This document shows, in pieces, positions 45,759 to 54,633 of a DNA stretch of 64,000 nt. A model generated the notes under the pieces. The model searched no databases and was not told the origin of the DNA. It saw nothing but the letters and a program-made list of their open reading frames with translations. Every line of letters begins with the position of its first letter. Positions within the stretch are counted from its first letter, which is position 1. This DNA comes from Bacteroidota bacterium (GTDB lineage: Bacteria > Bacteroidota > Bacteroidia > 2-12-FULL-35-15). A program made the position numbers and the translations under genes. The DNA lies in the NCBI GenBank assembly GCA_016707685.1, contig JADJHE010000007.1, forward strand, positions 1 to 64,000. Reading direction: 5' to 3'.

Positions 45759-47012
45759 TTAATGGCTAACAGACTCTAATTCTTTTGGATTGTGTTTGTG
45801 CTTGAAGAGAATAGCAAACGCTATTGAAATAACGAGTGCATAAATTGCAAATGAAAGCCAGATGGTGTGCCAATCTTTTATTCCATCGGATACAAAATAT
45901 TTGTTGATGATCCAGCCACTTGCATAGCTTCCGAAAATAGCACCAAAACCATTTGTCATCATCATGAACAAGCCTTGTGCACTGGAGCGAATTTTAGAAT
46001 CGGTAGAGGTCTCAATAAATAAGGATCCGGATATATTAAAAAAGTCGAATGCCATTCCGTATACCACACACGACATGATAATCATCCATAATCCTCCTGA
46101 TGGATCGCCATAGGCAAAAAAGCCAAAACGTAATACCCAAGCAAGCATTGAAAACAACATTACTTGTTTGATGCCAAATCGTTTTAAAAAGAAAGGAATG
46201 GCCAAAATGAATAGTGTTTCTGATATTTGAGAAATAGACATGATGATTGTTGAATATTTTACAACAAATGAATCAGCATATTCCGGAATTGTTTTAAAGT
46301 CAGAAAGGAATGTGTCACCATACATATTTGTGAGCTGTAAAGCAGCACCCAAGAACATGGAGAAGATAAAAAACAATGCAATTTTGTATGTTCCAAAAAG
46401 TTTAAATGCATCCAAACCTAACTTTTGAGACAAAGTAGCATCTTTAGAAATTAGTTTTTGAGGAGGGCATTTGGGTAAAAAGAACGAGTATATGCCAAGT
46501 GTTATTGCTGCAATTGCAGAAATATAAAACATGCCCGCAGATGCTTTGCTGCCAGAAAGATTGGTTGTCCACATGGCTGCTATAAAACCAATTGTTCCCC
46601 ACACACGAATAGGAGGAAAAACTTTAATCACATCAAAACTATGTGTTTTAAGAATGGTATAAGCAATTGAATTTGATAAGGAAATAGTAGGCATGTAACA
46701 AATCATTGCTGCAAAAATTACCCAAAAGAATGAAGTAGGAGTAGTAACAAATGGAATACAACAAAGCATTAAGCCTCCAAGAATATGCAAAATTCCATAT
46801 AGTCTTTCAGCGTTAATCCATTTGTCGGCAATAATTCCCGTAAGGGCGGGCATAAAAATAGACGAAATTCCTAATGTTGAGAAGATAGCACCAAATTCAT
46901 CAAAGCTCCAATGTTTTGTTTCAAAACAGTAATTACCTACGGTAATAAGCCAAGCGCCCCACACAAAAAACTGAAGAAAACTCATTAATGTAAGGCGAAT
47001 CTTAATATTCAT
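45759..47012 (-). CDS. Nucleoside:H+ symporter-family (NupG-like) MFS transporter
   Basis: This 417-residue protein has about twelve membrane segments. The opening RLTLMSFLQFFVWGAWLITVG, then FMPALTGIIADKWINAERLY and FPPIRVWGTIGFIAAMWTTN, match the Nuc_H_symport (NupG/XapB) branch of the major facilitator superfamily. It probably imports nucleosides by proton symport, which fits thyA upstream-downstream context and the cdd gene elsewhere in the window; the exact substrate is inferred. Start ATG 47012, no interruption. Confidence 0.85.
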   Translation of the reverse strand: MNIKIRLTLMSFLQFFVWGAWLITVGNYCFETKHWSFDEFGAIFSTLGISSIFMPALTGIIADKWINAERLYGILHILGGLMLCCIPFVTTPTSFFWVIFAAMICYMPTISLSNSIAYTILKTHSFDVIKVFPPIRVWGTIGFIAAMWTTNLSGSKASAGMFYISAIAAITLGIYSFFLPKCPPQKLISKDATLSQKLGLDAFKLFGTYKIALFFIFSMFLGAALQLTNMYGDTFLSDFKTIPEYADSFVVKYSTIIMSISQISETLFILAIPFFLKRFGIKQVMLFSMLAWVLRFGFFAYGDPSGGLWMIIMSCVVYGMAFDFFNISGSLFIETSTDSKIRSSAQGLFMMMTNGFGAIFGSYASGWIINKYFVSDGIKDWHTIWLSFAIYALVISIAFAILFKHKHNPKELESVSH

Positions 47013-47094
47013 GTGCTTCTTTTTTGTTTAATAAAAGTAATTGTTGGAGTAGTTTATACTTTTAGAAACGATGAAACGAATTCGTTAAATCAGT

Positions 47095-47688
47095 CTAAGA
47101 TTTTTTGCGATTGTTTAATTCATCACGAATGTGAGATGCTTTTTCATAATCTTCATCATTCAGCGCAGCATCCAATAATTGTTTCAATTCTTCGGTTGAT
47201 TTTCTTACATAATCATTTGCATCGGCTTCTATTAATTCATCCACATCTGCACCTTCATTTGCAGGAGCAATTGTTTCATCATCCAATAAAATTCCAGCTT
47301 GAGATAAAATAAATTCGTAAGTATTGATTGGGCAATTGAATCGAACAGCAAGTGCAATTGCATCGGATGTGCGTGCATCAATTTCAACATCTTTACCATC
47401 ACCATTGCAAACTATTTTTGCAAAGAAAATCCCTTCCACTAAATTGTAAATGATAACTTCATTTACTTCAATGCTGAATCCTTCTGCAAAACTTTTAAAT
47501 AAATCATGAGTAAGCGGACGACTTGGTGTCATCTTTTCCAGCTCAATGGCAATTGCTTGTGCTTCAAAGCCACCAATAATGATTGGAAGTCTGCGTTTGC
47601 CTTTTGCTTCACCCAAAACAAGTGCGTATGCACCTGTTTGAGTTTGGCTATATGATAATCCTACAATTTCTAATTTAACTTTTTTCAC
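47095..47688 (-). CDS. Bifunctional nuclease-domain protein with C-terminal UVR motif
   Basis: Residues 1-130 form a BFN (DUF151) domain: LGEAKGKRRLPIIIGGFEAQ, AIELEKMTPSRPLTHDLFKS, VIIYNLVEGIFFAKIV and DARTSDAIALAVRFNCPI. Residues about 160-195 form a UVR helix pair (LKQLLDAALNDEDYEKASHI, RDELNNR), as in UvrB/UvrC and Clp regulators. BFN proteins are linked to nuclease activity in plants and bacteria; the specific role is unclear. The start is GTG 47688 (VKKVKLEIVGLSYSQ). Confidence 0.9.
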   Translation of the reverse strand: MKKVKLEIVGLSYSQTQTGAYALVLGEAKGKRRLPIIIGGFEAQAIAIELEKMTPSRPLTHDLFKSFAEGFSIEVNEVIIYNLVEGIFFAKIVCNGDGKDVEIDARTSDAIALAVRFNCPINTYEFILSQAGILLDDETIAPANEGADVDELIEADANDYVRKSTEELKQLLDAALNDEDYEKASHIRDELNNRKKS

Positions 47689-47763
47689 TACAGAAAAATT
47701 TCAAGTAAATCTCACTCATCTTATCCTATGTCTAAAATACGAATAAATCGTAAACTGACAATT

Positions 47764-48735
47764 TTAGTTATGGTTTGCTTTAAAGTTTTTTACTGCAGCC
47801 ACTAATTTTGGAACAATATCAAATGCATCACCAACAATACCATAATCAGCCGATTTAAAGAAAGGAGCTTCTTTATCAGAGTTGATTACAACAATTGTTT
47901 TACTTCCATTAACACCCGCTAAATGCTGGATAGCTCCAGAAATACCAATTGCAATGTATAGGTTTGGACGGATAGCAACACCTGTTTGACCAACGTGTTC
48001 GTGGTGTGGACGCCAGTGCATATCAGCAACTGGACGAGAGCATGCTGTAGCAGCACCTAATTCTTTTGCTAATTCTTCAACCATTCCCCAGTTTTCAGGT
48101 CCTTTTAAACCACGACCAGCAGAAACAACTAATTCCGCATCTGGCAAGTTTAATTCGGTTGTTACTTTTTTAACTTCTTTAACTTTAATTGGTGAATTGA
48201 CAGCATCAAGGTTTACTGCAAAGTCAGCAACTTCAGCAGTTCCTTCCGTTAGTTCAACAGGAAATGAATTAGGTAATAATGAAATAATTTTTTTAGCAGA
48301 ATTGATTGCATATACTGCAGTTGCTTTACCAGAAAATACATTTTTCTTTACAGTTAATGCATCACCTGAAATAGTAGGATTGTCAACAGCTCCTGCAACA
48401 ATGCCTGCTTTTAGTTTAGCAGCCAAGCGAGGTGCAATTTCTTTTCCTGTAAAGTCGTGTGAGAAGATAATTACTGTTGCATTTTCAGCAGTAGCAGCTT
48501 GTTCAATAGCCGCTGTTAAATACATGCCATCTAAGCTTGTTAATTTATCATTTTTAAGTTTTAATACTTTTTTTGCACCTGCTTTTCCAAGCTCTGCAAC
48601 ATCTGCATCACCAACAATAACTGCGGTAACAGATGTGTTTAATTGTGTTGCAATACGGCTTCCGTAATTAACGGCTTCTAACGAAGATTTTTTGATTTTG
48701 CCTTTTGCTGTTTCTGTATATACTAGAACTGACAT
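47764..48735 (-). CDS. etfA: Electron transfer flavoprotein, alpha subunit
   Basis: This 323-residue FAD-binding subunit accepts electrons from acyl-CoA and related dehydrogenases and passes them toward the quinone pool. The C-terminal FAD domain shows VSAGRGLKGPENWGMVEELA, TACSRPVADMHWRPHHEHVG, QTGVAIRPNLYIAIGISGAI and INSDKEAPFFKSADYGIVGD. Start ATG 48735. It follows etfB by 29 bases in the usual etfB-etfA order. Confidence 0.96.
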   Translation of the reverse strand: MSVLVYTETAKGKIKKSSLEAVNYGSRIATQLNTSVTAVIVGDADVAELGKAGAKKVLKLKNDKLTSLDGMYLTAAIEQAATAENATVIIFSHDFTGKEIAPRLAAKLKAGIVAGAVDNPTISGDALTVKKNVFSGKATAVYAINSAKKIISLLPNSFPVELTEGTAEVADFAVNLDAVNSPIKVKEVKKVTTELNLPDAELVVSAGRGLKGPENWGMVEELAKELGAATACSRPVADMHWRPHHEHVGQTGVAIRPNLYIAIGISGAIQHLAGVNGSKTIVVINSDKEAPFFKSADYGIVGDAFDIVPKLVAAVKNFKANHN

Positions 48736-48764
48736 GTGTTTCGAGTTTAATAGTTAAAATAAAA

Positions 48765-49505
48765 TTAGATTGCTTTTGCTTCGTTGTGTAACAACTCAAT
48801 TAATTTTTCAGGAGTTGAAGCATCGATAAATTTACATTCTGTACGACCTTTTGCTAATTCGTAAGAGGTAATGGTTGTTAATTTATCAGTAGCAACTGCT
48901 GGAACAACTTGTAATGGTTTTGTACGAGCACTCATGATTCCTTTCATGTTTGGGATACGTTGTTCTGCCATTCCTTTGTTAGCCGAAAGTACTAATGGTA
49001 AAGCACATTCAACAACTTCTGTTCCACCGTCAATATCATGTTCGATGGTTGCAACACCAGCAGCAACTTCTAATTTAGTAGCTAATGAAACGTATGGTAA
49101 ATTCATTAATTCAGCTAACATAGCACCAACCATTGAACCATTGTAGTTGATGGTTTCTTTACCAGCCATGATTAAATCAAATCCTTTATCTTTTGCAAAA
49201 GCAGCAATTTGTTCAGCTACAGCAAATGCATCATTTGGTTCAGCATCGATACGAACCGCATCATCAGCACCAATTGCTAATCCTTTACGGATAGTAGCTT
49301 CGCTATCAGCAGTACCAACATGAAGAATGGTTACATTTCCACCTTGTGCTTCTTTTAACTCTAATGCACGTACCAATGCATACCACTCATCGTATGGGTT
49401 AATTACAAATTGAACGCCTGCTGCATTAAAAGTGCTGTTATCTGCCGAAAAAGCAATTTTAGTGGTTGTATCAGGCACATTGCTTATACAAACTAATATT
49501 TTCAT
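48765..49505 (-). CDS. etfB: Electron transfer flavoprotein, beta subunit
   Basis: The 246-residue subunit binds AMP and partners EtfA. It starts MKILVCISNVPDTTTKIAFS and contains FVINPYDEWYALVRALELKE, GLAIGADDAVRIDAE, AGKETINYNGSMVGAMLAEL and ANKGMAEQRIPNMKGIMSAR. Start ATG 49505. A TAAATTTG box on the minus strand (49542-49549) is a possible -7 element. Confidence 0.96.
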   Translation of the reverse strand: MKILVCISNVPDTTTKIAFSADNSTFNAAGVQFVINPYDEWYALVRALELKEAQGGNVTILHVGTADSEATIRKGLAIGADDAVRIDAEPNDAFAVAEQIAAFAKDKGFDLIMAGKETINYNGSMVGAMLAELMNLPYVSLATKLEVAAGVATIEHDIDGGTEVVECALPLVLSANKGMAEQRIPNMKGIMSARTKPLQVVPAVATDKLTTITSYELAKGRTECKFIDASTPEKLIELLHNEAKAI

Positions 49506-49631
49506 CTTTTATCTAGTTTTAAGTGATTTTTAAACGAAGCGCAAATTTAACAATATCTGCGGTAAAAAAAAATGAATTTTTGAGGAGTTTAGAGCCTGCA
49601 AAATTGCATGGAAAAGCTAAAAAAGAAAGGT

Positions 49632-49662
49632 TTGGTAGTTTTCAATAAAATCCGTACTTTTG
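49632..49662 (+). promoter_or_regulatory. Promoter for DUF4290 gene (TTG-N20-TACTTTTG)
   Basis: TTTG ending at 49634 is followed after 20 bases by TACTTTTG (49655-49662), one base longer than the canonical spacing. It leads to a leader of about 50 bases before ATG 49717. Confidence 0.5.
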
Positions 49663-49716
49663 GTTCTCTATACAAGGCTTAAGCTTCGATAGATTACTAC
49701 CTCAAAAATAATTTAG

Positions 49717-50409
49717 ATGGAATACAATACAAGTCTGCCAAAGATGATTATCCCCGAATATGGCAGAAACATTCAAAAAATGATTGATTTTGCAATTACG
49801 GTTGCAGACAAAGAAGAAAGAAACAAAGTAGCTAGAGCTATTATTGATGTAATGGGACAGTTAAATCCACATTTACGTGATGTAACCGATTTTAAGCATA
49901 AACTTTGGGATCATTTATTTATAATCTCTGAATTTAAGCTGGATGTTGATTCGCCTTATCCAAGACCAACACCTGAAACATTTCAAACTAAACCTGAATT
50001 GTTGAAATACCCGAGTAATGATATTCGTTACAAACATTATGGTAAAACGGTAGAGCGTATTATCGAAAAAGCAAAAGAATATCCTGAAGGAGATGAACGC
50101 AATGCTTTGGTAGAGCAAATTGCTAACTTAATGAAACGTTCGTATTTGAACTGGAATAGAGACAGTGTGAATGATGAGGTGATTTTAAAACAATTGGGTG
50201 AATTGTCGAAAGGGCAACTTAAATTGGCGGACAATAGTAGCTTAAGAAGTACGCAAGCATTTGTTCCTCGTAATACTAATCAACAACAAAGAGCTGGAGG
50301 AGATAAGAAGCGTGTGCACAATAACAATGGTGGTAAACAAAATAATAACAATAATCCACACCGTCATAAAAACAACAATAATCAAAACTTTAAGCGTAAA
50401 CCGTTTTAG
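49717..50409 (+). CDS. DUF4290 protein with Asn/Lys/His-rich tail
   Basis: This 230-residue protein starts with YNTSLPKMIIPEYGRNIQKM, then KVARAIIDVMGQLNPHLRDV, DFKHKLWDHLFIISEF and VEQIANLMKRSYLNWNRDSV, the DUF4290 domain (about residues 1-175), conserved in Bacteroidota and of unknown function. The last 45 residues are disordered and low-complexity (GGDKKRVHNNNGGKQ, NNNNPHRHKNNNNQN), resembling nucleic-acid-binding tails. Start ATG 49717; it has its own promoter and terminator, so it is probably monocistronic. Confidence 0.88.
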   Translation: MEYNTSLPKMIIPEYGRNIQKMIDFAITVADKEERNKVARAIIDVMGQLNPHLRDVTDFKHKLWDHLFIISEFKLDVDSPYPRPTPETFQTKPELLKYPSNDIRYKHYGKTVERIIEKAKEYPEGDERNALVEQIANLMKRSYLNWNRDSVNDEVILKQLGELSKGQLKLADNSSLRSTQAFVPRNTNQQQRAGGDKKRVHNNNGGKQNNNNNPHRHKNNNNQNFKRKPF

Positions 50410-50429
50410 TTTAATTGAGTTGTAAGCAT

Positions 50430-50463
50430 AAAAAAACCTTCCAAATTTGGAAGGTTTTTTTTT
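50430..50463. terminator. Bidirectional rho-independent terminator
   Basis: AAAAAACCTTCCAAA and TTTGGAAGGTTTTTT form a near-perfect palindrome between the convergent DUF4290 gene and the Cys-repeat gene. Confidence 0.9.
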
Positions 50464-50479
50464 ATGTACCGATTGAAGA

Positions 50480-50773
50480 TTATTTTTTCACTTCAGCAGT
50501 TGTAGTTCCTTTTTTGCAGCAAGATTTTGCTTCGCCACCTTTAGCTTCACCAGAACAAGCTTTTGCTTCAGCTCCTTTTGCTTCGCCAGAACAAGCTTTA
50601 GCGCTACCTTCTTTTTTGCAACAAGCTTTTTCTTCTTTTTTCTTTTTGTCATCACCTTTTTTCTCTTCACCACCTAATGTGATTACAGATGTGTTGTTGA
50701 TAGATGCAATTGAAGTTGCAGAAGCAGCACCAACAATTCCTGTGAATGCTAACAATAAAAATAATTTTTTCAT
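50480..50773 (-). CDS. Small secreted Lys/Ala-rich protein with Cys-pair repeats
   Basis: This 97-residue protein has a signal peptide (GIVGAASATS). After a charged EEKKGDDKKKKEEK stretch come four short Cys units: ACCKKEGS, ACSGEAKGAE, ACSGEAKGGE and SCCKKGT. The cysteines, pairs or singles, are spaced at about 10-12 residues between lysines. This looks like a metal-binding or surface-exposed flexible peptide; I do not recognise a named family. Similar short KACCK-type proteins occur in Bacteroidota by my memory. It lies about 100 bases from the psd gene on the same strand and is likely its own unit. Confidence 0.7.
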   Translation of the reverse strand: MKKLFLLLAFTGIVGAASATSIASINNTSVITLGGEEKKGDDKKKKEEKACCKKEGSAKACSGEAKGAEAKACSGEAKGGEAKSCCKKGTTTAEVKK

Positions 50774-50871
50774 GGATATGGGTTTTAAATTTGTTTTCGG
50801 TTTAATTACACAATAAAAGTACCAAAAAAATGATTCCGAAGAAAGATTTTTGTCTTAATAATTGTTAAAAT

Positions 50872-51527
50872 TTAGCTAAATGTGGCAATTACGGTTTCAT
50901 TTCCTCTCACTTTTTGCTCCAAACCTACTTTTACTTTCACTGATGTAGGCAAAAGTAAATCTACTCGAGATCCAAATTTGATGAATCCAAACTCGCTTCC
51001 TTGTGTTGCAACATCACCATCTTTACAGTAATATACAATTCTACGAGCTAAAGCACCAGCTATCTGACGAAACAATACTTCTTGTCCGTTTTTATGTTGA
51101 ACCACCACTGTAGTGCGTTCGTTATCGGTAGATGATTTTGGATGCCAAGCAACTAAAAATAATCCAGGATGATATTTTGCATATTTTACAATTCCCCAAT
51201 TGGGAAGCGGTTAACATGTACATTGATTGGCGACATAAAAATGGAGATCTGTAAGCGTTTTTCATTAAAGTATTCCGTTTCCATTACTTCTTCAATAACT
51301 ACTACTTTTCCATCAGCAGGAGCAGTAATTGTGTTTTCATCAATTATGATTTTACGAGCTGGATTTCTGAAAAACTGCAAAATGGTTACTAACAAAAATG
51401 CCGACAAAGCATAACCAAGCCAAAGAACAACTGCATAATCGCTAGCAAAATAATGTGTTAAAAAATTGATGATAGCAACTACTATAATCGTTAAAATTAT
51501 GGATGGGTAACCTTCTTTGTGAATCAT
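50872..51527 (-). CDS. psd: Phosphatidylserine decarboxylase, proenzyme (frameshifted)
   Basis: The first 113 codons read two N-terminal membrane segments (IILTIIVVAIINFLTHYF) and RNPARKIIIDENTITAPADG, then ISIFMSPINVHVNRFPIG. A G is missing in the GGGG at about 51193-51196. With it the frame continues GIVKYAKYHPGLFLVAWHPK and joins VVQHKNGQEVLFRQIAGALA and GSEFGFIKFGSRVDLLLP. FGS is the self-cleavage site that makes the pyruvoyl group. This short form (about 218 residues) makes phosphatidylethanolamine in the inner membrane. An essential lipid gene makes a true frameshift unlikely. Confidence 0.9.
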
Positions 51528-51574
51528 TTTGTTTTTTTATTTGTTGGTACAAAAATAACAATCCTTTCTAATAA

Positions 51575-52078
51575 TTAGGCATTTGCTTTTAGAATGTTCT
51601 GCTTTTTCAGTTGTTCAATTAGTTTTGTGAGCTCTTCTTCTTTTTGAGTGCCGATTAATAATTGCTTATTGTTTTTCAAAATTAGTTGCAGGCCTTTGTT
51701 TCCCATTGTGTTGTATGCTTTTCCATTTTTGAAGCTGTAGCGAATTCCCCAGCCACCATATTCCATTATTGGTTTGTATTCGCGTACGTAACAATCTTGG
51801 ATTTCACTCCATTCAATTGTTTTCATTTTAAAATGAAATGGCATAAAGCGGTAACTTATTCCTGTTTGATTGATTTCTGTTTTTAGGGTGAATGAAAAAA
51901 GCAATAACGCTGTAACTGAAACAGCAATAAGTCCACCGATTGTACTAAAGAGTGTTTCTGAGTTTGAAAAATCGGGAGGGGAGTTGTAGAGTGCTATTAT
52001 GGAACTTGCAAAGGGGATAAGTAAGATTAACCAAATCCACCATTGTTTGAATTTTTGTGTTTCGATGAAGTAAATCAT
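51575..52078 (-). CDS. Membrane protein with PH-like C-terminal domain, DUF6141-like
   Basis: This 167-residue protein has two N-terminal membrane segments (WWIWLILLIPFASSIIALY and IGGLIAVSVTALLLFSFTL). The rest is a beta-rich cytoplasmic domain: GISYRFMPFHFKMKTIEW, DCYVREYKPIMEYGGWGIRY, AYNTMGNKGLQLILKNN and LLIGTQKEEELTKLIEQL. The YKP-x-x-EYGGWGIR and KLLIGTQ phrases are what I associate with DUF6141, of unknown function. The start is ATG 52078. It is 47 bases upstream of psd. Confidence 0.65.
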   Translation of the reverse strand: MIYFIETQKFKQWWIWLILLIPFASSIIALYNSPPDFSNSETLFSTIGGLIAVSVTALLLFSFTLKTEINQTGISYRFMPFHFKMKTIEWSEIQDCYVREYKPIMEYGGWGIRYSFKNGKAYNTMGNKGLQLILKNNKQLLIGTQKEEELTKLIEQLKKQNILKANA

Positions 52079-52151
52079 GTTGTGAAAATTTTTGACAAAA
52101 TTACCTAAAAAACAAATGCATGTGTTTTTAATCGTGTATTGATTTTCACTC

Positions 52152-52159
52152 TATCTTTG
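52152..52159 (+). promoter_or_regulatory. Promoter -7 box for gap (TATCTTTG)
   Basis: TATCTTTG lies 18 bases before the gap ATG. The upstream -33 region is not a clear match. Confidence 0.45.
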
Positions 52160-52177
52160 TAGTAAATACAATCGCTA

Positions 52178-53176
52178 ATGCAAAAAATAAAAGTAGCCAT
52201 CAATGGTTTTGGTAGAATAGGTAGAGTTACATTTCGTATTCTTCTGGAACGTTCCAATATAGAAGTAGTTGCAATAAATGATTTGACCGATAGCAAAACG
52301 CTTGCTCATTTACTAAAATACGATTCTGTTCATCGTGGAATAAATGCAGAAGTGAGTTCAGAAGAAAAAGCAATTATTGTAAATGGTAAACGAATTGTAA
52401 TTTATGCTGAAAAGGATCCTGCAAATTTGCCTTGGAAAGAATTAGGGATTGATGTTGTGATTGAGTCGACTGGTTTTTTCTTAGATAAAGAAACAGCAGG
52501 AAAACATATAGCAGCAGGTGCAAAAAAAGTAATCATTTCAGCTCCACCAAAAACAGATGACATTAAAACAGTTGTACTTGGTATCAACGATGAAATATTA
52601 TTAGCAGATGATTTAATTATATCGAATGCTTCTTGTACAACAAATTGTGCAGCACCTATGATAAAAGTGTTGGATGAAAATTGGGGTGTTGAGGATGGAT
52701 ACATTACTACTGTTCACTCTTACACTGGTGATCAACGTTTGCATGATGCACCGCATAAGGATTTGCGCAGAGCACGTGCAGCAGCTATGTCGATTGTGCC
52801 AACATCAACAGGTGCCGCAAAAGCAATTACAAAAATATTCCCTCATCTTAAAGGAAAGTTAGGTGGCTGTGGAATGCGTGTTCCTGTGCCTGATGGTTCG
52901 TTAACAGACATTACATGTGTACTTACAAAACCTGTAACGGTTGAAGAAATAAATGCAGCCTTTAAAAAGGCGGCAGCAACAAATTTGAAAGGTATTTTAC
53001 AATACACCGAAGATCCAATTGTTTCAGTTGATATTATAGGTAATCCGAACTCCTGTATTTATGATGCAGAGTTTACTTCTGTTGTTGGAAATTTAATTAA
53101 AGTAATTGGTTGGTACGATAATGAGTATGGATACTCCAGTAGGTTAGCCGATTTGATTGTAAAAATTCATAATTAA
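52178..53176 (+). CDS. gap: Glyceraldehyde-3-phosphate dehydrogenase
   Basis: This 332-residue glycolytic enzyme shows the NAD fold opening KVAINGFGRIGRVTFR, the catalytic IISNASCTTNCAAPMIKVLD (Cys about 151), HSYTGDQRLHDAPHKDLRRA, STGAAKAITKIFPHLKGKL, GCGMRVPVPDGSLTD and WYDNEYGYSSRLADLI. It oxidises glyceraldehyde-3-phosphate with NAD and phosphate. Start ATG 52178. Uninterrupted, with a strong terminator right after its stop. Confidence 0.97.
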   Translation: MQKIKVAINGFGRIGRVTFRILLERSNIEVVAINDLTDSKTLAHLLKYDSVHRGINAEVSSEEKAIIVNGKRIVIYAEKDPANLPWKELGIDVVIESTGFFLDKETAGKHIAAGAKKVIISAPPKTDDIKTVVLGINDEILLADDLIISNASCTTNCAAPMIKVLDENWGVEDGYITTVHSYTGDQRLHDAPHKDLRRARAAAMSIVPTSTGAAKAITKIFPHLKGKLGGCGMRVPVPDGSLTDITCVLTKPVTVEEINAAFKKAAATNLKGILQYTEDPIVSVDIIGNPNSCIYDAEFTSVVGNLIKVIGWYDNEYGYSSRLADLIVKIHN

Positions 53177-53210
53177 AAAAATCCCCGAAACTGTTTCGGG
53201 GATTTTTATT
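53174..53210. terminator. Bidirectional rho-independent terminator
   Basis: AAAAAATCCCCGAAAC and GTTTCGGGGATTTTT form a strong GC-core hairpin between convergent gap and the PLP sulphur-enzyme gene. Confidence 0.92.
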
Positions 53211-54476
53211 TTAAATTTTTGCTAATGCTTGTTCAATGTCAGCGATAATGTCTTCGTAATGTTCAACACCAACCGATAAACGAATCATTTTTTCGGTTAA
53301 GTTCATTTTCTTTTTCAAATCATCATTCACCGGAGTGTGTGTCATTGAATAAGGATGCTCAGCTAATGACTCTGTGCTTCCTAAGCTCACAGCTAGTTTA
53401 ATTAACTTCATTGCATTCAATACTTTAAATGCTTGTTTCTCTCCACCTTTTACATCAAAACTAATCATGGCACCAGGTGATAAACATTGGGTTTTGTAAG
53501 TGTTGTATTGTTTGTCGCCTTTTTTCAAAAGACCTAAATAATATACTTTTTCAACTTTCGGATGTTTGTCTAACCACGCAGCCACTTTTTTTGCATTCTC
53601 GGCTTGCACAGTCATTCGCATTTTTAAGGTTTCTAAACTTCTCATCAATAACCAGCCTGTATTAGGTGAAGCCATTGTTCCCATAATGCTACGGAATGAT
53701 TTTACGCGTTTCATTAATTCTTTCGAGCCTACACATGCCCCTGCAATTACATCGCTATGCCCGCCAATGTATTTTGTTGCAGAATACAAAACCAAATCAA
53801 AACCATGTTTTAAAGGATGTGAAAAAACGGGTCCAAGAAATGTATTGTCGATAGCAGTAATTACTTTTTTATCTTTTGTAGAATATTTTTTTGCAATCTC
53901 AACACACATTTTCATGTCTATTAAATCATTGGTAGGATTCGCTGGACTTTCAATGAAAATCATTGCTAAGTTTTTTGCTTTGCCCGTAGCTTCTATCATT
54001 TCGATGATTTCAGCTTTCGATTGGTTAGGCATAAATCCTATGCTGTAGATTCCAAATTTTAATAAAATATGTTTAAAGAAATGATCAGAACCACCATAGA
54101 TAGGTTCACTATGAACTAATAAATCTCCCGGTTTTAATAACTCTAATACGGTTGTACTGATAGCAGCCATTCCACTTTCAAATACAGCACCATCTTCCGC
54201 TTCGTCCCACAAACACAAACGGTCTTCAAGAATTTCTAAATCTGGATTGTTGATTCGACTATATATCAAACCAACTTCTTCCTTTGGTTTAAGATTTCTT
54301 TTTCCGTAAGCAACTTCAAAAAAAGATTTGCCTTCTTCTGCAGTTTTGAAAACAAAAGTTGATGTTTGAAAGATAGGACATTTTACTGCACCTTCTGATA
54401 GTTCTGGCTTGTATCCATGACTCATCATTAAACTTTCGGGGCGCATTTTTACACTGGTAGATTTCTTTTTTGACAT
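53211..54476 (-). CDS. Cystathionine gamma-synthase/methionine gamma-lyase-family PLP enzyme
   Basis: This 421-residue protein has the Cys/Met-metabolism fold: CPIFQTSTFVFKTAEEGKSF, VGLIYSRINNPDLEILEDRL, AVFESGMAAISTTVLELLKP, the PLP-lysine region FDLVLYSATKYIGGHSDVIA, and LAVSLGSTESLAEHPYSMTH, ending MIRLSVGVEHYEDIIADIEQ. Members break or make C-S bonds of cystathionine, methionine or related substrates; which one is not decidable. It is divergent from an Lrp-type regulator across 157 bases, suggesting amino-acid-responsive control. Confidence 0.9.
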   Translation of the reverse strand: MSKKKSTSVKMRPESLMMSHGYKPELSEGAVKCPIFQTSTFVFKTAEEGKSFFEVAYGKRNLKPKEEVGLIYSRINNPDLEILEDRLCLWDEAEDGAVFESGMAAISTTVLELLKPGDLLVHSEPIYGGSDHFFKHILLKFGIYSIGFMPNQSKAEIIEMIEATGKAKNLAMIFIESPANPTNDLIDMKMCVEIAKKYSTKDKKVITAIDNTFLGPVFSHPLKHGFDLVLYSATKYIGGHSDVIAGACVGSKELMKRVKSFRSIMGTMASPNTGWLLMRSLETLKMRMTVQAENAKKVAAWLDKHPKVEKVYYLGLLKKGDKQYNTYKTQCLSPGAMISFDVKGGEKQAFKVLNAMKLIKLAVSLGSTESLAEHPYSMTHTPVNDDLKKKMNLTEKMIRLSVGVEHYEDIIADIEQALAKI

Positions 54477-54522
54477 AAGATCGAGGTTTTTAGTGACTCA
54501 AATTTACCTATCATTTTGTAGT

Positions 54523-54550
54523 TATCTAAAATTGTATGTATATTTAGATA
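54523..54550. promoter_or_regulatory. Candidate Lrp-type operator between divergent genes
   Basis: TATCTAAA (54523-54530) and TTTAGATA (54543-54550) form an 8-bp inverted repeat with a 12-base AT-rich spacer. Further TTAGAT/ATCTA half-sites lie at 54553-54580. Spaced AT-rich dyads between a regulator and its divergent target are typical of Lrp/AsnC sites; binding is not shown. Confidence 0.45.
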
Positions 54551-54633
54551 ATTAATCTATATATTCTATTAATATTAGATGAATAAACCTAATATGAGTA
54601 TTTATTAAATCATTTTTAGAAAAATAAACTACC

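Noticed and set aside
48197..48667. Long antisense frame opposite etfA
   Set aside because: It is composed of low-complexity Ser/Ala/Phe sequence mirroring the coding strand and has no start or family features.
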